Assembly (NCBI GenBank): GCA_017403955.1
Contig: JAFRDH010000006.1
Coordinates: forward strand, 1 to 53,088
Direction of reading: 5' to 3'
Origin: Mogibacterium sp.
Lineage (GTDB): Bacteria > Bacillota > Clostridia > Peptostreptococcales > Anaerovoracaceae
DNA: 53,088 bases
Below are positions 25,937-34,566 of this stretch, one piece after another. How positions within the stretch are numbered: position 1 is the stretch's first letter; each line of letters begins with the position of its first letter. The notes below the pieces were generated by a model that was given only the letters and a program-made list of their open reading frames with translations, was not told the origin of the DNA and made no database searches. The position numbers and the translations under genes are program-made.

Positions 25937-27133
25937 CTACATAGCTTTGACGAGTGCTTCAGTATCCTTAGCGATCATAAGCTCTTCGTTGGTCGGAATA
26001 ATGAATACTTTGACCCTGGAGCCTTCGCCTGTGATATCGACTTCCTTGCCGCGGCAGTTGTTCTTTTCCTTGTCGATCGTAATGCCCATGAATCCGAAGT
26101 TGTCCATTACCTTCTCTCTGAGCTCGATGTCGTTCTCACCGATTCCGGCTGTAAATACAATAGCATCTACATGGCCGAGCTCTGCAATGTAAGCACCGAT
26201 GAAGCGCTTAACAGATCTGAGCAGCATCTCTCTTGCAACGTGTGCCTTGTGGTTGCCCTGTGCTTCTGCAGTGCAGATGTCTCTGACGTCTCCGGAAATC
26301 TCTGAAACAGCGAGGAGTCCGGATTTCTTAGTCATCATATCAGTGATTTCCTTGACCGGCATACCTGTCTGCTCATAGATGAAGCTGACTACTGTAGGGT
26401 CTATAGAACCGCAGCGTGTTCCCATTACGAGACCTTCAAGCGGCGTCAGACCCATCGATGTGTCATAGCACTTGCCGCCCTTAACTGCTGTGATGGATGA
26501 TCCATTACCGAGGTGGCATGTGATGATGTTGAGGTCCTTAGGATCCTTATCCATGAGCTCAGCACATCTTTCAGCTACATAGCGATGGCTTGTTCCGTGA
26601 GCGCCGTATCTCTGTACATGATACTTTTCTGCATATTCCCATGGAATAGCATAGTATTTGCATTCATCCGGCATTGTTCTGTGGAATGTTGTATCGAATA
26701 CAACTGCTCCAGGTGTGTTAGGAAGAACCTTCTTGCATGCGCGGATACCAACAAGAGCAGGCGGGTTGTGGAGAGGTCCGATAACACAGAGTTCTTCGAT
26801 TCCGGCTTCAACTTCGTCAGTGATGATCTCGGACTTATCGAAGAGATAGCCGCCCTGTACGATTCTGTGGCCGACAGCGCCGATCTCGCTCATGTCTGCG
26901 ATGACACCGTGTTCCTTATCTGTCAAAGCATCGATTACGAGCTGCATAGCCACGCCGTGGTCAGGAAGCGGTACATCTTTGTCGAAAACTGTTCCAGCAT
27001 CCGTCTTGTAATTCATGTGGCCGTCTTCACCAATTCTCTCGCAGAGGCCCTTTGCCAGCACGGAATTATCATCCATGTTGATGAGCTGATACTTAAGTGA
27101 AGAACTTCCGGTATTAACTACTAGAATTATCAT
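25937..27133 (-). CDS. ackA: Acetate kinase
   Basis: The 398-residue enzyme makes ATP and acetate from acetyl phosphate. It has the ASKHA-fold motifs VNTGSSSLKY (residues 5-14), GAHGTSHRYV, HLGNGSS, GTRCGSIDP and FTAGIGEND in the expected order. I placed the start at the ATG that opens MIILVVNTG, eleven nt after AAAGGA; a 17-codon upstream extension is outside the conserved family start. It precedes the PFOR gene on the same strand, fitting substrate-level phosphorylation from pyruvate. Confidence 0.95.
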   Translation of the reverse strand: MIILVVNTGSSSLKYQLINMDDNSVLAKGLCERIGEDGHMNYKTDAGTVFDKDVPLPDHGVAMQLVIDALTDKEHGVIADMSEIGAVGHRIVQGGYLFDKSEIITDEVEAGIEELCVIGPLHNPPALVGIRACKKVLPNTPGAVVFDTTFHRTMPDECKYYAIPWEYAEKYHVQRYGAHGTSHRYVAERCAELMDKDPKDLNIITCHLGNGSSITAVKGGKCYDTSMGLTPLEGLVMGTRCGSIDPTVVSFIYEQTGMPVKEITDMMTKKSGLLAVSEISGDVRDICTAEAQGNHKAHVAREMLLRSVKRFIGAYIAELGHVDAIVFTAGIGENDIELREKVMDNFGFMGITIDKEKNNCRGKEVDITGEGSRVKVFIIPTNEELMIAKDTEALVKAM

Positions 27134-27188
27134 GTCGTCTTTTTTCCTTTCGTTTGATGAACTCACATACCCGTAGATATACATCTAT

Positions 27189-27194
27189 ATTATA
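27189..27194 (-). promoter_or_regulatory. Extended -10 promoter of ackA
   Basis: TGCTATAAT (TATAAT at complement 27189-27194), about 55 nt before the start codon; no clear -35. Confidence 0.5.
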
Positions 27195-27237
27195 GCACAG
27201 CAAGAAGCCAAAATGCTCACATTATCCGTTTTTCACG

Positions 27238-27261
27238 CGCCAAAAAGTGTCCATTTTGGCG
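27238..27261. promoter_or_regulatory. Perfect inverted repeat upstream of the ackA promoter
   Basis: Arms CGCCAAAA and TTTTGGCG are separated by 8 nt and lie about 45 nt upstream of the -10. The position suits an operator for a dimeric regulator; no T-run follows, so it is not a simple terminator. Confidence 0.45.
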
Positions 27262-27283
27262 TGCATTGATGGTTTTTTGACTA

Positions 27284-27315
27284 GCAAAAACAGTGCCGCG
27301 TATCATGCAGCACTG
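27284..27315 (-). terminator. Terminator of the histidine kinase gene
   Basis: Arms CAGTGC and GCACTG with partly paired middle, followed by TTTTTG on the minus strand. Confidence 0.75.
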
Positions 27316-27332
27316 TACGACTTTGCCAACGA

Positions 27333-29120
27333 TTATTCGTTTTCTTTCATTGCCTCGTGGAGTTCATCCACGCTGATCTGAATAGTCTTGGATTTGTCGA
27401 ATTTGGTTTCTTTCTCAAGCATCGGGAATGTGATCCTGAACTCTGTTCCCACGCCAGGCGTTGAGTCTACATAAACACTGCCTCCGTGAGTCTCTGCGAT
27501 CTGCGCAACGATAGCAAGACCGAGTCCCGTACCCTTTCCTGACTCTTTGGTCGTGAAGAACGGATCGAATATCCTCGCGACTGTTTCTGAGTCCATTCCG
27601 CCACCGGTATCCCTGAACCTCATCGCGATCCTGTTATCTTCGATGCCTGTCGATATAAACATCGTTCCGCCTTTTTCCCTCATAGCATCATAAGCATTGA
27701 GGACAATGTTCATAACCAGCTGAGATATCTGAGTAGCGTCGCCTCTCATTGTACGGTTATTCGAGCGGTATCTGACTTTGACTTCTACATTCTTAGGCTT
27801 GGCCGGCAAAGTGACTTTAAGTGAATTGCTTATAATTTCAGCTGGATCAAGCGCTGTAAAGTTCTCTTCCTTGCCCTTCTTGGTCAGATCCGCAAGCCTT
27901 GTTACCATATCTTTGGCTTTGACAGAAGCATTATAGACTTCCATCAGGTTCTCCTGAATATCTTCTGTTCCTTCAGGAAGCGCTTCTATGGACATCAGGC
28001 TGTATCCCATTATAGGAGTCAGCAGGTTGTTGAAGTCATGAGCGATGCTGGCAGTCATCGTGCCGATCGTTTCAAGTCTCTGGTGATGAGATAAAGCCAG
28101 CATATTCCGGTTGAGTTCCGCCATCTGACTGTTCTTCTGTTTGAGCATCTCAAGTTCTCTCGCATTACTTGTATTCTCTCTGCGGAGAAGAAGGATCATG
28201 AACAGCAACAGTACAATACCGGCTACGGCTACACCGCCGTAAATCAGTATCCGTTCCGCCGCACGTCTTGATGGTCTGACAGCCTCTTCATAATCCGCGA
28301 TAACACCGATAGCAAATTCTCCATTGACAGACTCACTGCTCGGTATCGCGATCATCCTTGCGTTGCGTACTTCTCCATCGTCTTTCGCAAGGTCGAGCGA
28401 GACGCCGTTTGAAACGCCTGCCTCCTGGCATCCGACAAGGCTGCTTACACATTTAGAAGTGTTATCATCAGTTTCTGCTGACACAGACACGGCTATTACG
28501 TCCTGTCCGGATTTAAACATAACGATCGAGGACGAATTGTCAAGCAGCATAATATCTCCGGCAGAATCCGGACCGACAGAATTGATATACAATTCTTCAG
28601 GTTTGATAAGAGCTTCGTATCTGATGTTTTTCGTCGCCTCATACTCATACGCTATATAAAACTTCCCGTTCTTGTCAGTGCATATCCTGAGGCCTTTGGA
28701 ATTGACCCCCGTGACAAACTTATATTTCGTGTTGCCGCTGGCAGATATGTATATTTTGTCCTTATACATAACAAGCATATCCGCATAGACAGGATTGTTG
28801 GTCAGCGTGTTTTCTTCGATATATTTTTCAAGCTCAGCAGAATTCCTGTGTCCGGATTCGCTCCATTCACTTCTGAGCTGAGCAAGTCTCGGACGCGAGA
28901 ACAGGATTTCTGCCTCTCTGGTAAATGAATCCAGTGTATTCTCTATATTGATATCGTTCGATCTGATAAGGCTGTAGTACTGACTGTCTTTTTCTTTGAG
29001 CATCGACTCATCGAATTCAATAAAAGATGTCCACACTTCATATATTCCAAGCCCGATCGAGCCCATGGCTGCGAGAAACAATATTATAAATAATATTCTT
29101 CTTACCCTGCTGCCGTTCAA
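27333..29120 (-). CDS. Membrane sensor histidine kinase
   Basis: The 595-residue protein has a first membrane helix (about 8-30), an extracytoplasmic sensor of about 250 residues (Cache-like in size and placement, no ligand motif recognised), a second helix (about 290-312), a short coiled coil, a phosphoacceptor domain (SIAHDFNNLLTP, near residue 365) and a HATPase_c domain (NAYDAM, DTGGGMD, GKGTGLGLAI, near 470-560). The HDFNN H-box is typical of NtrB-like and hybrid kinases. It starts with TTG, seven nt after AGGAGG. The response regulator gene is divergent, 118 nt away, and is the likely partner. Confidence 0.88.
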   Translation of the reverse strand: MNGSRVRRILFIILFLAAMGSIGLGIYEVWTSFIEFDESMLKEKDSQYYSLIRSNDINIENTLDSFTREAEILFSRPRLAQLRSEWSESGHRNSAELEKYIEENTLTNNPVYADMLVMYKDKIYISASGNTKYKFVTGVNSKGLRICTDKNGKFYIAYEYEATKNIRYEALIKPEELYINSVGPDSAGDIMLLDNSSSIVMFKSGQDVIAVSVSAETDDNTSKCVSSLVGCQEAGVSNGVSLDLAKDDGEVRNARMIAIPSSESVNGEFAIGVIADYEEAVRPSRRAAERILIYGGVAVAGIVLLLFMILLLRRENTSNARELEMLKQKNSQMAELNRNMLALSHHQRLETIGTMTASIAHDFNNLLTPIMGYSLMSIEALPEGTEDIQENLMEVYNASVKAKDMVTRLADLTKKGKEENFTALDPAEIISNSLKVTLPAKPKNVEVKVRYRSNNRTMRGDATQISQLVMNIVLNAYDAMREKGGTMFISTGIEDNRIAMRFRDTGGGMDSETVARIFDPFFTTKESGKGTGLGLAIVAQIAETHGGSVYVDSTPGVGTEFRITFPMLEKETKFDKSKTIQISVDELHEAMKENE

Positions 29121-29151
29121 TGCTGTCCCTCCTGATTCTTACGTGTTATTC

Positions 29152-29179
29152 TTGAAGAAATATGTTAATATTATATAGT
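29152..29179 (+). promoter_or_regulatory. Promoter of the response regulator gene
   Basis: TTGAAG at 29152-29157, a 16-nt spacer and TATAGT at 29174-29179. Confidence 0.5.
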
Positions 29180-29238
29180 ATAGTTAGAGAGTATGTCACG
29201 CGATGATACTAATTACATCCGACTTAAAGGAGTGTGCT

Positions 29239-29922
29239 ATGGCCGATAAAGTACTGGTTGTTGATGACGACAGAACAATACTGACGATGCTTCACAAAGC
29301 TCTTAAGGGAAGCGGACTCGCTGCAGATCTTGCGATCAGCGGGGAAGCTGCCTTGTCTCTGCTTTCCGAGAATGATTATGATCTCATTCTTCTGGATATC
29401 AACATGAGAGGAATGGACGGTTTCGAGGTCATCCAGAAAATCCGCGGACAAGGTCTGAGTACACCTATTATGGTCGTAAGCGGACGCAAGGAAGACAGGG
29501 ACGCGCTTTACGGCCTTGAGATAGGAGCAGACGACTACATAACCAAGCCATTCAATCCTGTTACACTTGTAGCAAAGGCAAAGGCTATGATCAGACGATA
29601 CAACAACTCTACCTCGCAGAACAGCAATATCATAACCGCCGGTCCGTTTACATACAACACTTCAACGCTCCGATTCTACAAGAACGATGTCGAGATCCCG
29701 CTCTCTGCCAAGGAGAATTCAATGATGAAGCTCTTTATTGATAATGTTGATCACATTTTCTCCAAAGATATGATCTACAGTGTTATCTGGGGCGAGACGA
29801 TCATCGATGAAAATGCCATTATGGTATATGTCAACAGGCTGAGACAGAAAATCGAAGATGACCCGTCAAGCCCTAAATACCTCATCACTGTAAGGGGTCT
29901 CGGATACAGATTCACAGTATAA
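29239..29922 (+). CDS. OmpR/PhoB-family response regulator
   Basis: The 227-residue protein has an N-terminal receiver domain (acidic pocket VVDDD, phosphoacceptor Asp53 in LLDIN, the later Lys in ITKPF) and a C-terminal winged-helix DNA-binding domain ending in ITVRGLGYRF. It is a cytoplasmic transcription factor, presumably phosphorylated by the divergent histidine kinase. AAAGGAG six nt before the ATG fixes the start; an in-frame ATG twelve codons upstream lacks a site. The target genes are unknown. Confidence 0.93.
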   Translation: MADKVLVVDDDRTILTMLHKALKGSGLAADLAISGEAALSLLSENDYDLILLDINMRGMDGFEVIQKIRGQGLSTPIMVVSGRKEDRDALYGLEIGADDYITKPFNPVTLVAKAKAMIRRYNNSTSQNSNIITAGPFTYNTSTLRFYKNDVEIPLSAKENSMMKLFIDNVDHIFSKDMIYSVIWGETIIDENAIMVYVNRLRQKIEDDPSSPKYLITVRGLGYRFTV

Positions 29923-29951
29923 TATTGGCAGATATTATTGACCGCAAATGC

Positions 29952-29986
29952 AAAAGCACCGTCAGTCGCATAGACCCGGTGCTTTT
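29952..29986. terminator. Bidirectional terminator
   Basis: Arms AAAGCACCG and CGGTGCTTT with T-runs on both sides separate the response regulator gene from the convergent membrane-protein gene. Confidence 0.85.
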
Positions 29987-30011
29987 TATGATTGCTTGAT
30001 TACGGCTTATA

Positions 30012-30806
30012 TTATTCGCCGTCGCCTTCGTCTTCTGCCTCTTCTGTTCCGGCATCTTCAGCCTCTTCGCTGTCATCCGATTCTTCAGCGTCAGCGTCCT
30101 CTTCTTCAGGTTCCAAAGCTTTCTTGGCTTCCTTGAGTGTCAGAGTTGCTGAGTTGACTTCCTCTCCGTTGAGCTGGGAAGAAATCGTTACATCACCGGA
30201 GAATCCACGCGCATTAGCCTTTAATGTAGTAAGGAAGTATGCTCCGATGTATTCAAGTTGCTTCTTCCATTCATCTCCGCTGTAGTACTCTTTCAGTGCT
30301 TCGACCTCTTCATCTGATGCTTTGCTCTCAAGGACGATCTTAAGGGAATTGCCTTCTGCTGTGATCGCAGCAGTTGTGTACTGATCGATCATCATGCTTC
30401 CGTATTTCTCCGCGCCGCCGTCTTTTTCGATATACTTCTCGATCGATGGAGAGAGGCTGAAATACTGATATCCCTTAACTCCTAAGAACATGATAAGCAG
30501 GATGCCGAGAATCATGACTGCAAGAAGCAGGTTATTAGGTCTGCTCTTTTTCTCTTCTACTTTGTTTGCAGCCTTGCGTTCAGCCTTAGCTTCTCTTCTT
30601 GCCTGTTTCTTTTCTCTCTTAGCAGCTGTACTTGCCTTCATTGCCGGAGCAACCTCTTCGACTGTTTCTGCTGCTGCAACGGCAGTCTCTGCAACTTCTT
30701 CTACTGTCTCTTCAGCAGCTTCGGTAACTTCTTCTACTGTCTCTGCTGCGTCTTCAATTACTTCAGTTTCCTTTTCCTGAATCATATCTTTCTCGTTATT
30801 TTCCAT
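30012..30806 (-). CDS. Single-pass membrane protein with Glu/Ala-rich tails, unknown function
   Basis: The 264-residue protein has an acidic N-terminal tail (1-55) with three ETVEEV repeats, a strongly basic Lys/Arg/Ala block (56-88), one membrane helix (about 92-111), a folded extracytoplasmic region (about 115-225) and a very acidic C-terminus. The basic block next to the helix predicts a cytoplasmic N-terminus. I do not recognise the family with certainty. GGAGAC precedes the ATG. It is monocistronic. Confidence 0.7.
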   Translation of the reverse strand: MENNEKDMIQEKETEVIEDAAETVEEVTEAAEETVEEVAETAVAAAETVEEVAPAMKASTAAKREKKQARREAKAERKAANKVEEKKSRPNNLLLAVMILGILLIMFLGVKGYQYFSLSPSIEKYIEKDGGAEKYGSMMIDQYTTAAITAEGNSLKIVLESKASDEEVEALKEYYSGDEWKKQLEYIGAYFLTTLKANARGFSGDVTISSQLNGEEVNSATLTLKEAKKALEPEEEDADAEESDDSEEAEDAGTEEAEDEGDGE

Positions 30807-30898
30807 TTAATAGTCTCCGTTTCATTCTGAAAACATGCCCTATTATTATATTCTTTCAGATGGTATATGGCAACAATTATTATCTCAGGTGTCGTCTT

Positions 30899-31372
30899 TC
30901 AGGATATTTCCGCACCGCAGTCGAGGCAATACTTGCTTCCTGCAGGGTTAAGCATACCGCACTCCGGGCATATTGCCATTTCCGCTTCATCGACAACATC
31001 CGTGACTCTGAGTCTGATCCCGAGCGCCAGCTTTTCTGCTATCGCTTCAGCGTACCTGTTGAGTTTCTTATTCTGGACCGATATATGCCTGTTGAGAGCT
31101 TTACTGATCTGATCATATCCTTCCTGATATCCTTCTGTTGTATCCCACAGAATCGTAACGACATTTCTTATACCTGATTTATTCGTTACCAGCGTTATGT
31201 TGCAAACCTCTTCACAGCAAAGTGCGGCATATACCGAATCGTCCAGAGCTATCACTCCGTAATTGACCGGCTTGCCGCCTTCATCAAAGAACACTGCAGT
31301 TCTGCCCGCAATCTTCATTTTACTGAATTTCTGAGGATTTCTGTTGATTATGAGATAATTGCTGTCCAGCAT
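30899..31372 (-). CDS. Small protein with C-terminal zinc ribbon
   Basis: The 157-residue protein ends in a double-CxxC zinc ribbon (CPECGMLNP then CLDCGAE). The N-terminal 120 residues are not recognised. I chose the ATG at 31372, preceded by AAGGGG, over a TTG eleven codons upstream that overlaps the neighbouring stop. It lies 16 nt after the methionine-sulfoxide reductase gene and is probably co-transcribed with it. Confidence 0.65.
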   Translation of the reverse strand: MLDSNYLIINRNPQKFSKMKIAGRTAVFFDEGGKPVNYGVIALDDSVYAALCCEEVCNITLVTNKSGIRNVVTILWDTTEGYQEGYDQISKALNRHISVQNKKLNRYAEAIAEKLALGIRLRVTDVVDEAEMAICPECGMLNPAGSKYCLDCGAEIS

Positions 31373-31388
31373 TAATATAGCGCCCCTT

Positions 31389-31835
31389 TTAGATAAATTG
31401 CTCAATAATAGAAGTCAATTCTTCCAGTCCCTCTTTGTCCTGCTCTGTGAACCTTCCGGTGACCGGGCTGTCTATATCGAGGACACCCCATACATTGCCA
31501 TTCTTATGAACAGGTATCACGATCTCTGAATTGCTGGCAGAATCACACGCGATGTGGCCCGGAAACTGATGCACATCATAAACGAGCTGAGTCTCATCAA
31601 ACGAGTAAGCTGTACCGCAAACGCCTTTGCCCGGTTCGATCACAGTGCATGCCGGCTTGCCCTGAAAAGGTCCCAGATGCAGTTTCCCGTCTCTGATGAT
31701 GTAAAACCCCGCCCAGTTGATGTCATCGAGGCATTCCCAGATCAGAGCGGACGCATTGGACAAGTTCGTGATATACCATTCCACCCCCTCTGTCAGGGAG
31801 CTGAGCTGTCTTGCCATGAGCTTGTAATCAGTCAT
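31389..31835 (-). CDS. msrC: Free methionine-(R)-sulfoxide reductase (GAF domain)
   Basis: The 148-residue GAF-domain enzyme matches the fRMsr/YtsP family in length and motifs: INWAGFY, LGPFQGKPACTVI, GKGVCGTA and HIACDSASNSEIV with the conserved cysteines, and a GVLDIDS stretch. It reduces free methionine-(R)-sulfoxide, relevant to oxidative stress in an anaerobe. GGAGAC precedes the ATG. It heads a two-gene unit with the zinc-ribbon protein. Confidence 0.88.
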   Translation of the reverse strand: MTDYKLMARQLSSLTEGVEWYITNLSNASALIWECLDDINWAGFYIIRDGKLHLGPFQGKPACTVIEPGKGVCGTAYSFDETQLVYDVHQFPGHIACDSASNSEIVIPVHKNGNVWGVLDIDSPVTGRFTEQDKEGLEELTSIIEQFI

Positions 31836-32060
31836 AATAATCGTCTCCTAAAAGCCGCAAACCGCAGTATTTTCATATTATTAACCCAAAAACAAAAATA
31901 CCGTAATAGTTATTTTCTTTTAATCTGGGTATTTAATCAACCTGTTCGTTAGCTGTTTCTAATAAAATGCAAGTTTAAATCTTATCGTCCATTAAATTGG
32001 ACAAACATTTGCTCTATTAAGCGTTATACTAATATCGAACAGCTTAAGGAGGTTCCCCAG

Positions 32061-33038
32061 ATGAATGATAACAGGCGAAAGCTCACCGGCATTCTCAAGC
32101 TATTATACGAGAATACTGATAATGAGCATAGCATGGACACTTATCAGATCATGGACGCATTGGAGTCTATGGGATACGGAAGACCGGATCGTAAAACTAT
32201 CGACTCCAACATAAAGTTTCTGATTGAAGATCTCGGAATGGGCATCAGAAAAGAAAAAGGAAAGCCTAACCGTTACAGATGGATCGAACGTGAATTCGAT
32301 ATTTCAGAACTTAAAATGCTCGTTGATGCCGTGCACTCTTCAAGGTTCATCACCAAGCGCAAGAGTCGCGAAATAATAGCCAAGCTCAAAGATCTGACCA
32401 GCGTATATCAGGCTGCAACACTCAACCGTGAATTGTATGCAAGCAGCCAATTCAAACGCGAAGACAGCAACGCGCTCAAAAATGCAGATATTATCAATGA
32501 TGCCATAAAGTCAAGGCGCAGGATAAGATTTGTAATGGTCGAATACGATATGAATAAGAACGAGGTACCTAAGTATGATGGCAGGATCCACGAGATCAGC
32601 CCATATGCCCTCTTATGGAGCAACGATTATTACTATCTTCTCGGTCTGCCTACAGGCAGTGCCGAAATCGCTGCATTCAGGGTCGACCGCATGAAGGATA
32701 TCCAGATCCTTCATATTGATTCTGCACCGGAGCCATATGATTTCAATCTTGATAAATACTCAAGTTGTGTCTTTGATATGCTCGGAGGTACTACTCAGGA
32801 GGTAGTTCTCTCATGCAAAGCTCACAGAATGAATGATCTGGTCGACAGATTCGGCAAAGATTTCTATACCGAGCAGACCGGTCCTGATACGTTTAATGCC
32901 AGAGTAATGGTCGATACAAGTCCTGCATTTTATGCATGGGTCTTTAAATTCGGCGGAGAGATCAAGATCACGCAGCCGGAATCCGCAAAGCATGAGTTTA
33001 CCGAAATGCTTCACAGACAGCTCTTCAGCCAGTTTTAA
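32061..33038 (+). CDS. WYL-domain transcription regulator
   Basis: The 325-residue protein has an N-terminal winged helix-turn-helix (about 5-65), a linker and a WYL domain (about 140-225, here with YALLWSNDYYYLLGL in place of the WYL signature), plus a WCX-like C-terminal extension. WYL proteins are ligand-responsive transcription factors, binding nucleotides or nucleic acid fragments in known cases. GGAGG precedes the ATG. It is monocistronic; the target genes cannot be seen. The 31836-32060 gap shows A/T-rich sequence with no clear promoter. Confidence 0.88.
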   Translation: MNDNRRKLTGILKLLYENTDNEHSMDTYQIMDALESMGYGRPDRKTIDSNIKFLIEDLGMGIRKEKGKPNRYRWIEREFDISELKMLVDAVHSSRFITKRKSREIIAKLKDLTSVYQAATLNRELYASSQFKREDSNALKNADIINDAIKSRRRIRFVMVEYDMNKNEVPKYDGRIHEISPYALLWSNDYYYLLGLPTGSAEIAAFRVDRMKDIQILHIDSAPEPYDFNLDKYSSCVFDMLGGTTQEVVLSCKAHRMNDLVDRFGKDFYTEQTGPDTFNARVMVDTSPAFYAWVFKFGGEIKITQPESAKHEFTEMLHRQLFSQF

Positions 33039-33055
33039 ATACTTACAACAGACAA

Positions 33056-33092
33056 AAGCAGCGACCCGGTGAGGAGATCGCTGCTTTTATAT
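33056..33092. terminator. Terminator between WYL gene and hypB-like gene
   Basis: Arms AAAAGCAGCGA and TCGCTGCTTTT with a T-rich tail on the plus strand; also usable on the minus strand. Confidence 0.85.
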
Positions 33093-33114
33093 TTTTTGTT
33101 TTGTCGAAAACAAG

Positions 33115-33783
33115 TTACTTCTTTGCCGCATCTATTTGTTCTCTGAGCCAGCCTATCCATTCATCAAATCCTTCTCCTGTTTTTGAAGAAAGGAAGAAAA
33201 TCTTTGAGTCCGGATTAAGAGCATGCACTCTCTGTTCAAAAGCCTCATCATCGAACCTGAAGTACTTGCGTGTATCGATCTTATTGACAATGACAGCCTG
33301 ACAAACTGTGAACATCAGAGGGTATTTGAGAGGTTTGTCATCGCCTTCAGGGATCGACAGGATCTCGACATTTACAGTTGCGCCTGTATCCTGCTCTGCG
33401 GTGCAGACAAGATTACCGACGTTTTCCATGAAGAGAACATCAAGATCAGAAGTCTCGAACTCATCAAGCGCCTGCATCGTCATTGCAGCATCCATGCAGC
33501 ACTCTCCCCCTGTATGGATCTGAATAGAGCGTACTCCTGCCGCATCCATCTTTTCTGCATCCACTGTAGCGTCAATGTCCGCTTCCATAACGCCGATCTT
33601 ATAATCATCGCCGAGTTCTTTTATAGTACGAAGGAGCGTAGTCGTCTTTCCTGAGCCAGGAGAAGCCATAAGGTTAAGCATGAAAGTTCCGTTTGCCTTG
33701 TTTCTGGCTCTTACTTCTGCTGCGATCTGGTCGTTCAGTTCAAAAACGCCCATATTGACATCTATAACTCTGATTTCGCTCAT
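33115..33783 (-). CDS. hypB: HypB-like nickel-insertion GTPase, divergent paralogue
   Basis: The 222-residue G3E/SIMIBI GTPase has Walker A SPGSGKTT (41-48), the EADIDATVD switch region and NKID. The G-domain metal site of HypB, normally C-H...C, is here Cys95, Cys96 and Cys127, so the usual His is replaced by Cys while the 32-residue spacing is kept. It overlaps the other hypB-like gene by 4 nt and probably arose by tandem duplication. The N-terminal Cys-rich motif of some HypB proteins is missing. No hydrogenase or hypA is in the window. It may serve a different nickel enzyme or metal. Confidence 0.8.
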   Translation of the reverse strand: MSEIRVIDVNMGVFELNDQIAAEVRARNKANGTFMLNLMASPGSGKTTTLLRTIKELGDDYKIGVMEADIDATVDAEKMDAAGVRSIQIHTGGECCMDAAMTMQALDEFETSDLDVLFMENVGNLVCTAEQDTGATVNVEILSIPEGDDKPLKYPLMFTVCQAVIVNKIDTRKYFRFDDEAFEQRVHALNPDSKIFFLSSKTGEGFDEWIGWLREQIDAAKK

Positions 33784-34463
33784 TTCGCACCTCCGAGGAA
33801 CTCATTTGCTGCTTTTCTGATCCACTCTGCCGCTGCATTGAAGCCCTCTCCTGTCTCAGCAGAAACAGGGAAAATATCGGCATCAGCATTTCTGAGTCTG
33901 ACATTTTCACAGAACTTGTCCATATCGAAGTCGAATACTTCGAGCGCGTCTATCTTATTGACCAGAACAACATCTGCTTTCTCAAACATAAGAGGATATT
34001 TGAGAGGTTTGTCATCGCCTTCAGGGATCGACAGGATAACAAGATCCTTGACTGCTCCGGTATCAAATTCTGCCGGGCATACAAGGTTGCCTACATTTTC
34101 GAGTATCACAAGATCAAGATCTGGTGAGCCGATCTCTCTGAGGCCCTGTCTGCTCATATCTGCGTCAAGATGGCACATTCCTCCGGTGTGGATCTGAATA
34201 GAGGCAACACCTGCGTCAAGCATAGTTCTTGTATCAACATCGCCGTCGATATCAGCTTCCATAACCCCGATCCTGAATTCGTCTTTCAGTTTTTCAATGA
34301 TCCTGAGGATGCTTGATGTCTTTCCGGAGCCCGGTGATGACATTACATTGATATAGAAAGTCTTCTCTGCAAACAGCTCTTCTCTGAGCTTATCTGCATC
34401 AGCATCATTATCTTCAAGGATGCTTTCTTTTACTTTGATGATTCTGAGTTTGTTTTCTTCCAT
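33780..34463 (-). CDS. hypB: HypB-like nickel-insertion GTPase
   Basis: The 227-residue GTPase has Walker A SPGSGKTS (43-50), EADIDGDVD, NKID and the HypB G-domain metal ligands Cys97, His98 and Cys129, spaced as in the E. coli protein. HypB delivers nickel (with HypA) to [NiFe] hydrogenase and related enzymes. It is the first gene of a two-gene operon with its paralogue. A nickel/cobalt ECF transporter lies 11 kb away. The target enzyme is not encoded here. Confidence 0.88.
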   Translation of the reverse strand: MEENKLRIIKVKESILEDNDADADKLREELFAEKTFYINVMSSPGSGKTSSILRIIEKLKDEFRIGVMEADIDGDVDTRTMLDAGVASIQIHTGGMCHLDADMSRQGLREIGSPDLDLVILENVGNLVCPAEFDTGAVKDLVILSIPEGDDKPLKYPLMFEKADVVLVNKIDALEVFDFDMDKFCENVRLRNADADIFPVSAETGEGFNAAAEWIRKAANEFLGGAK

Positions 34464-34518
34464 AATAATCTTCCCGTAATAGTTTTCCGGCTCTTTTGCA
34501 GTTAAATGCCGTCTTAGT

Positions 34519-34524
34519 ATTATA
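34519..34524 (-). promoter_or_regulatory. -10 element of the hypB-like operon
   Basis: TATAAT at complement 34519-34524 with a weak -35 (TTTATA, 17 nt away), about 55 nt before the start codon. Confidence 0.4.
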
Positions 34525-34566
34525 CCCTTTGCCGGGTAATATATAAAGCATCAAATGGTCATGACA

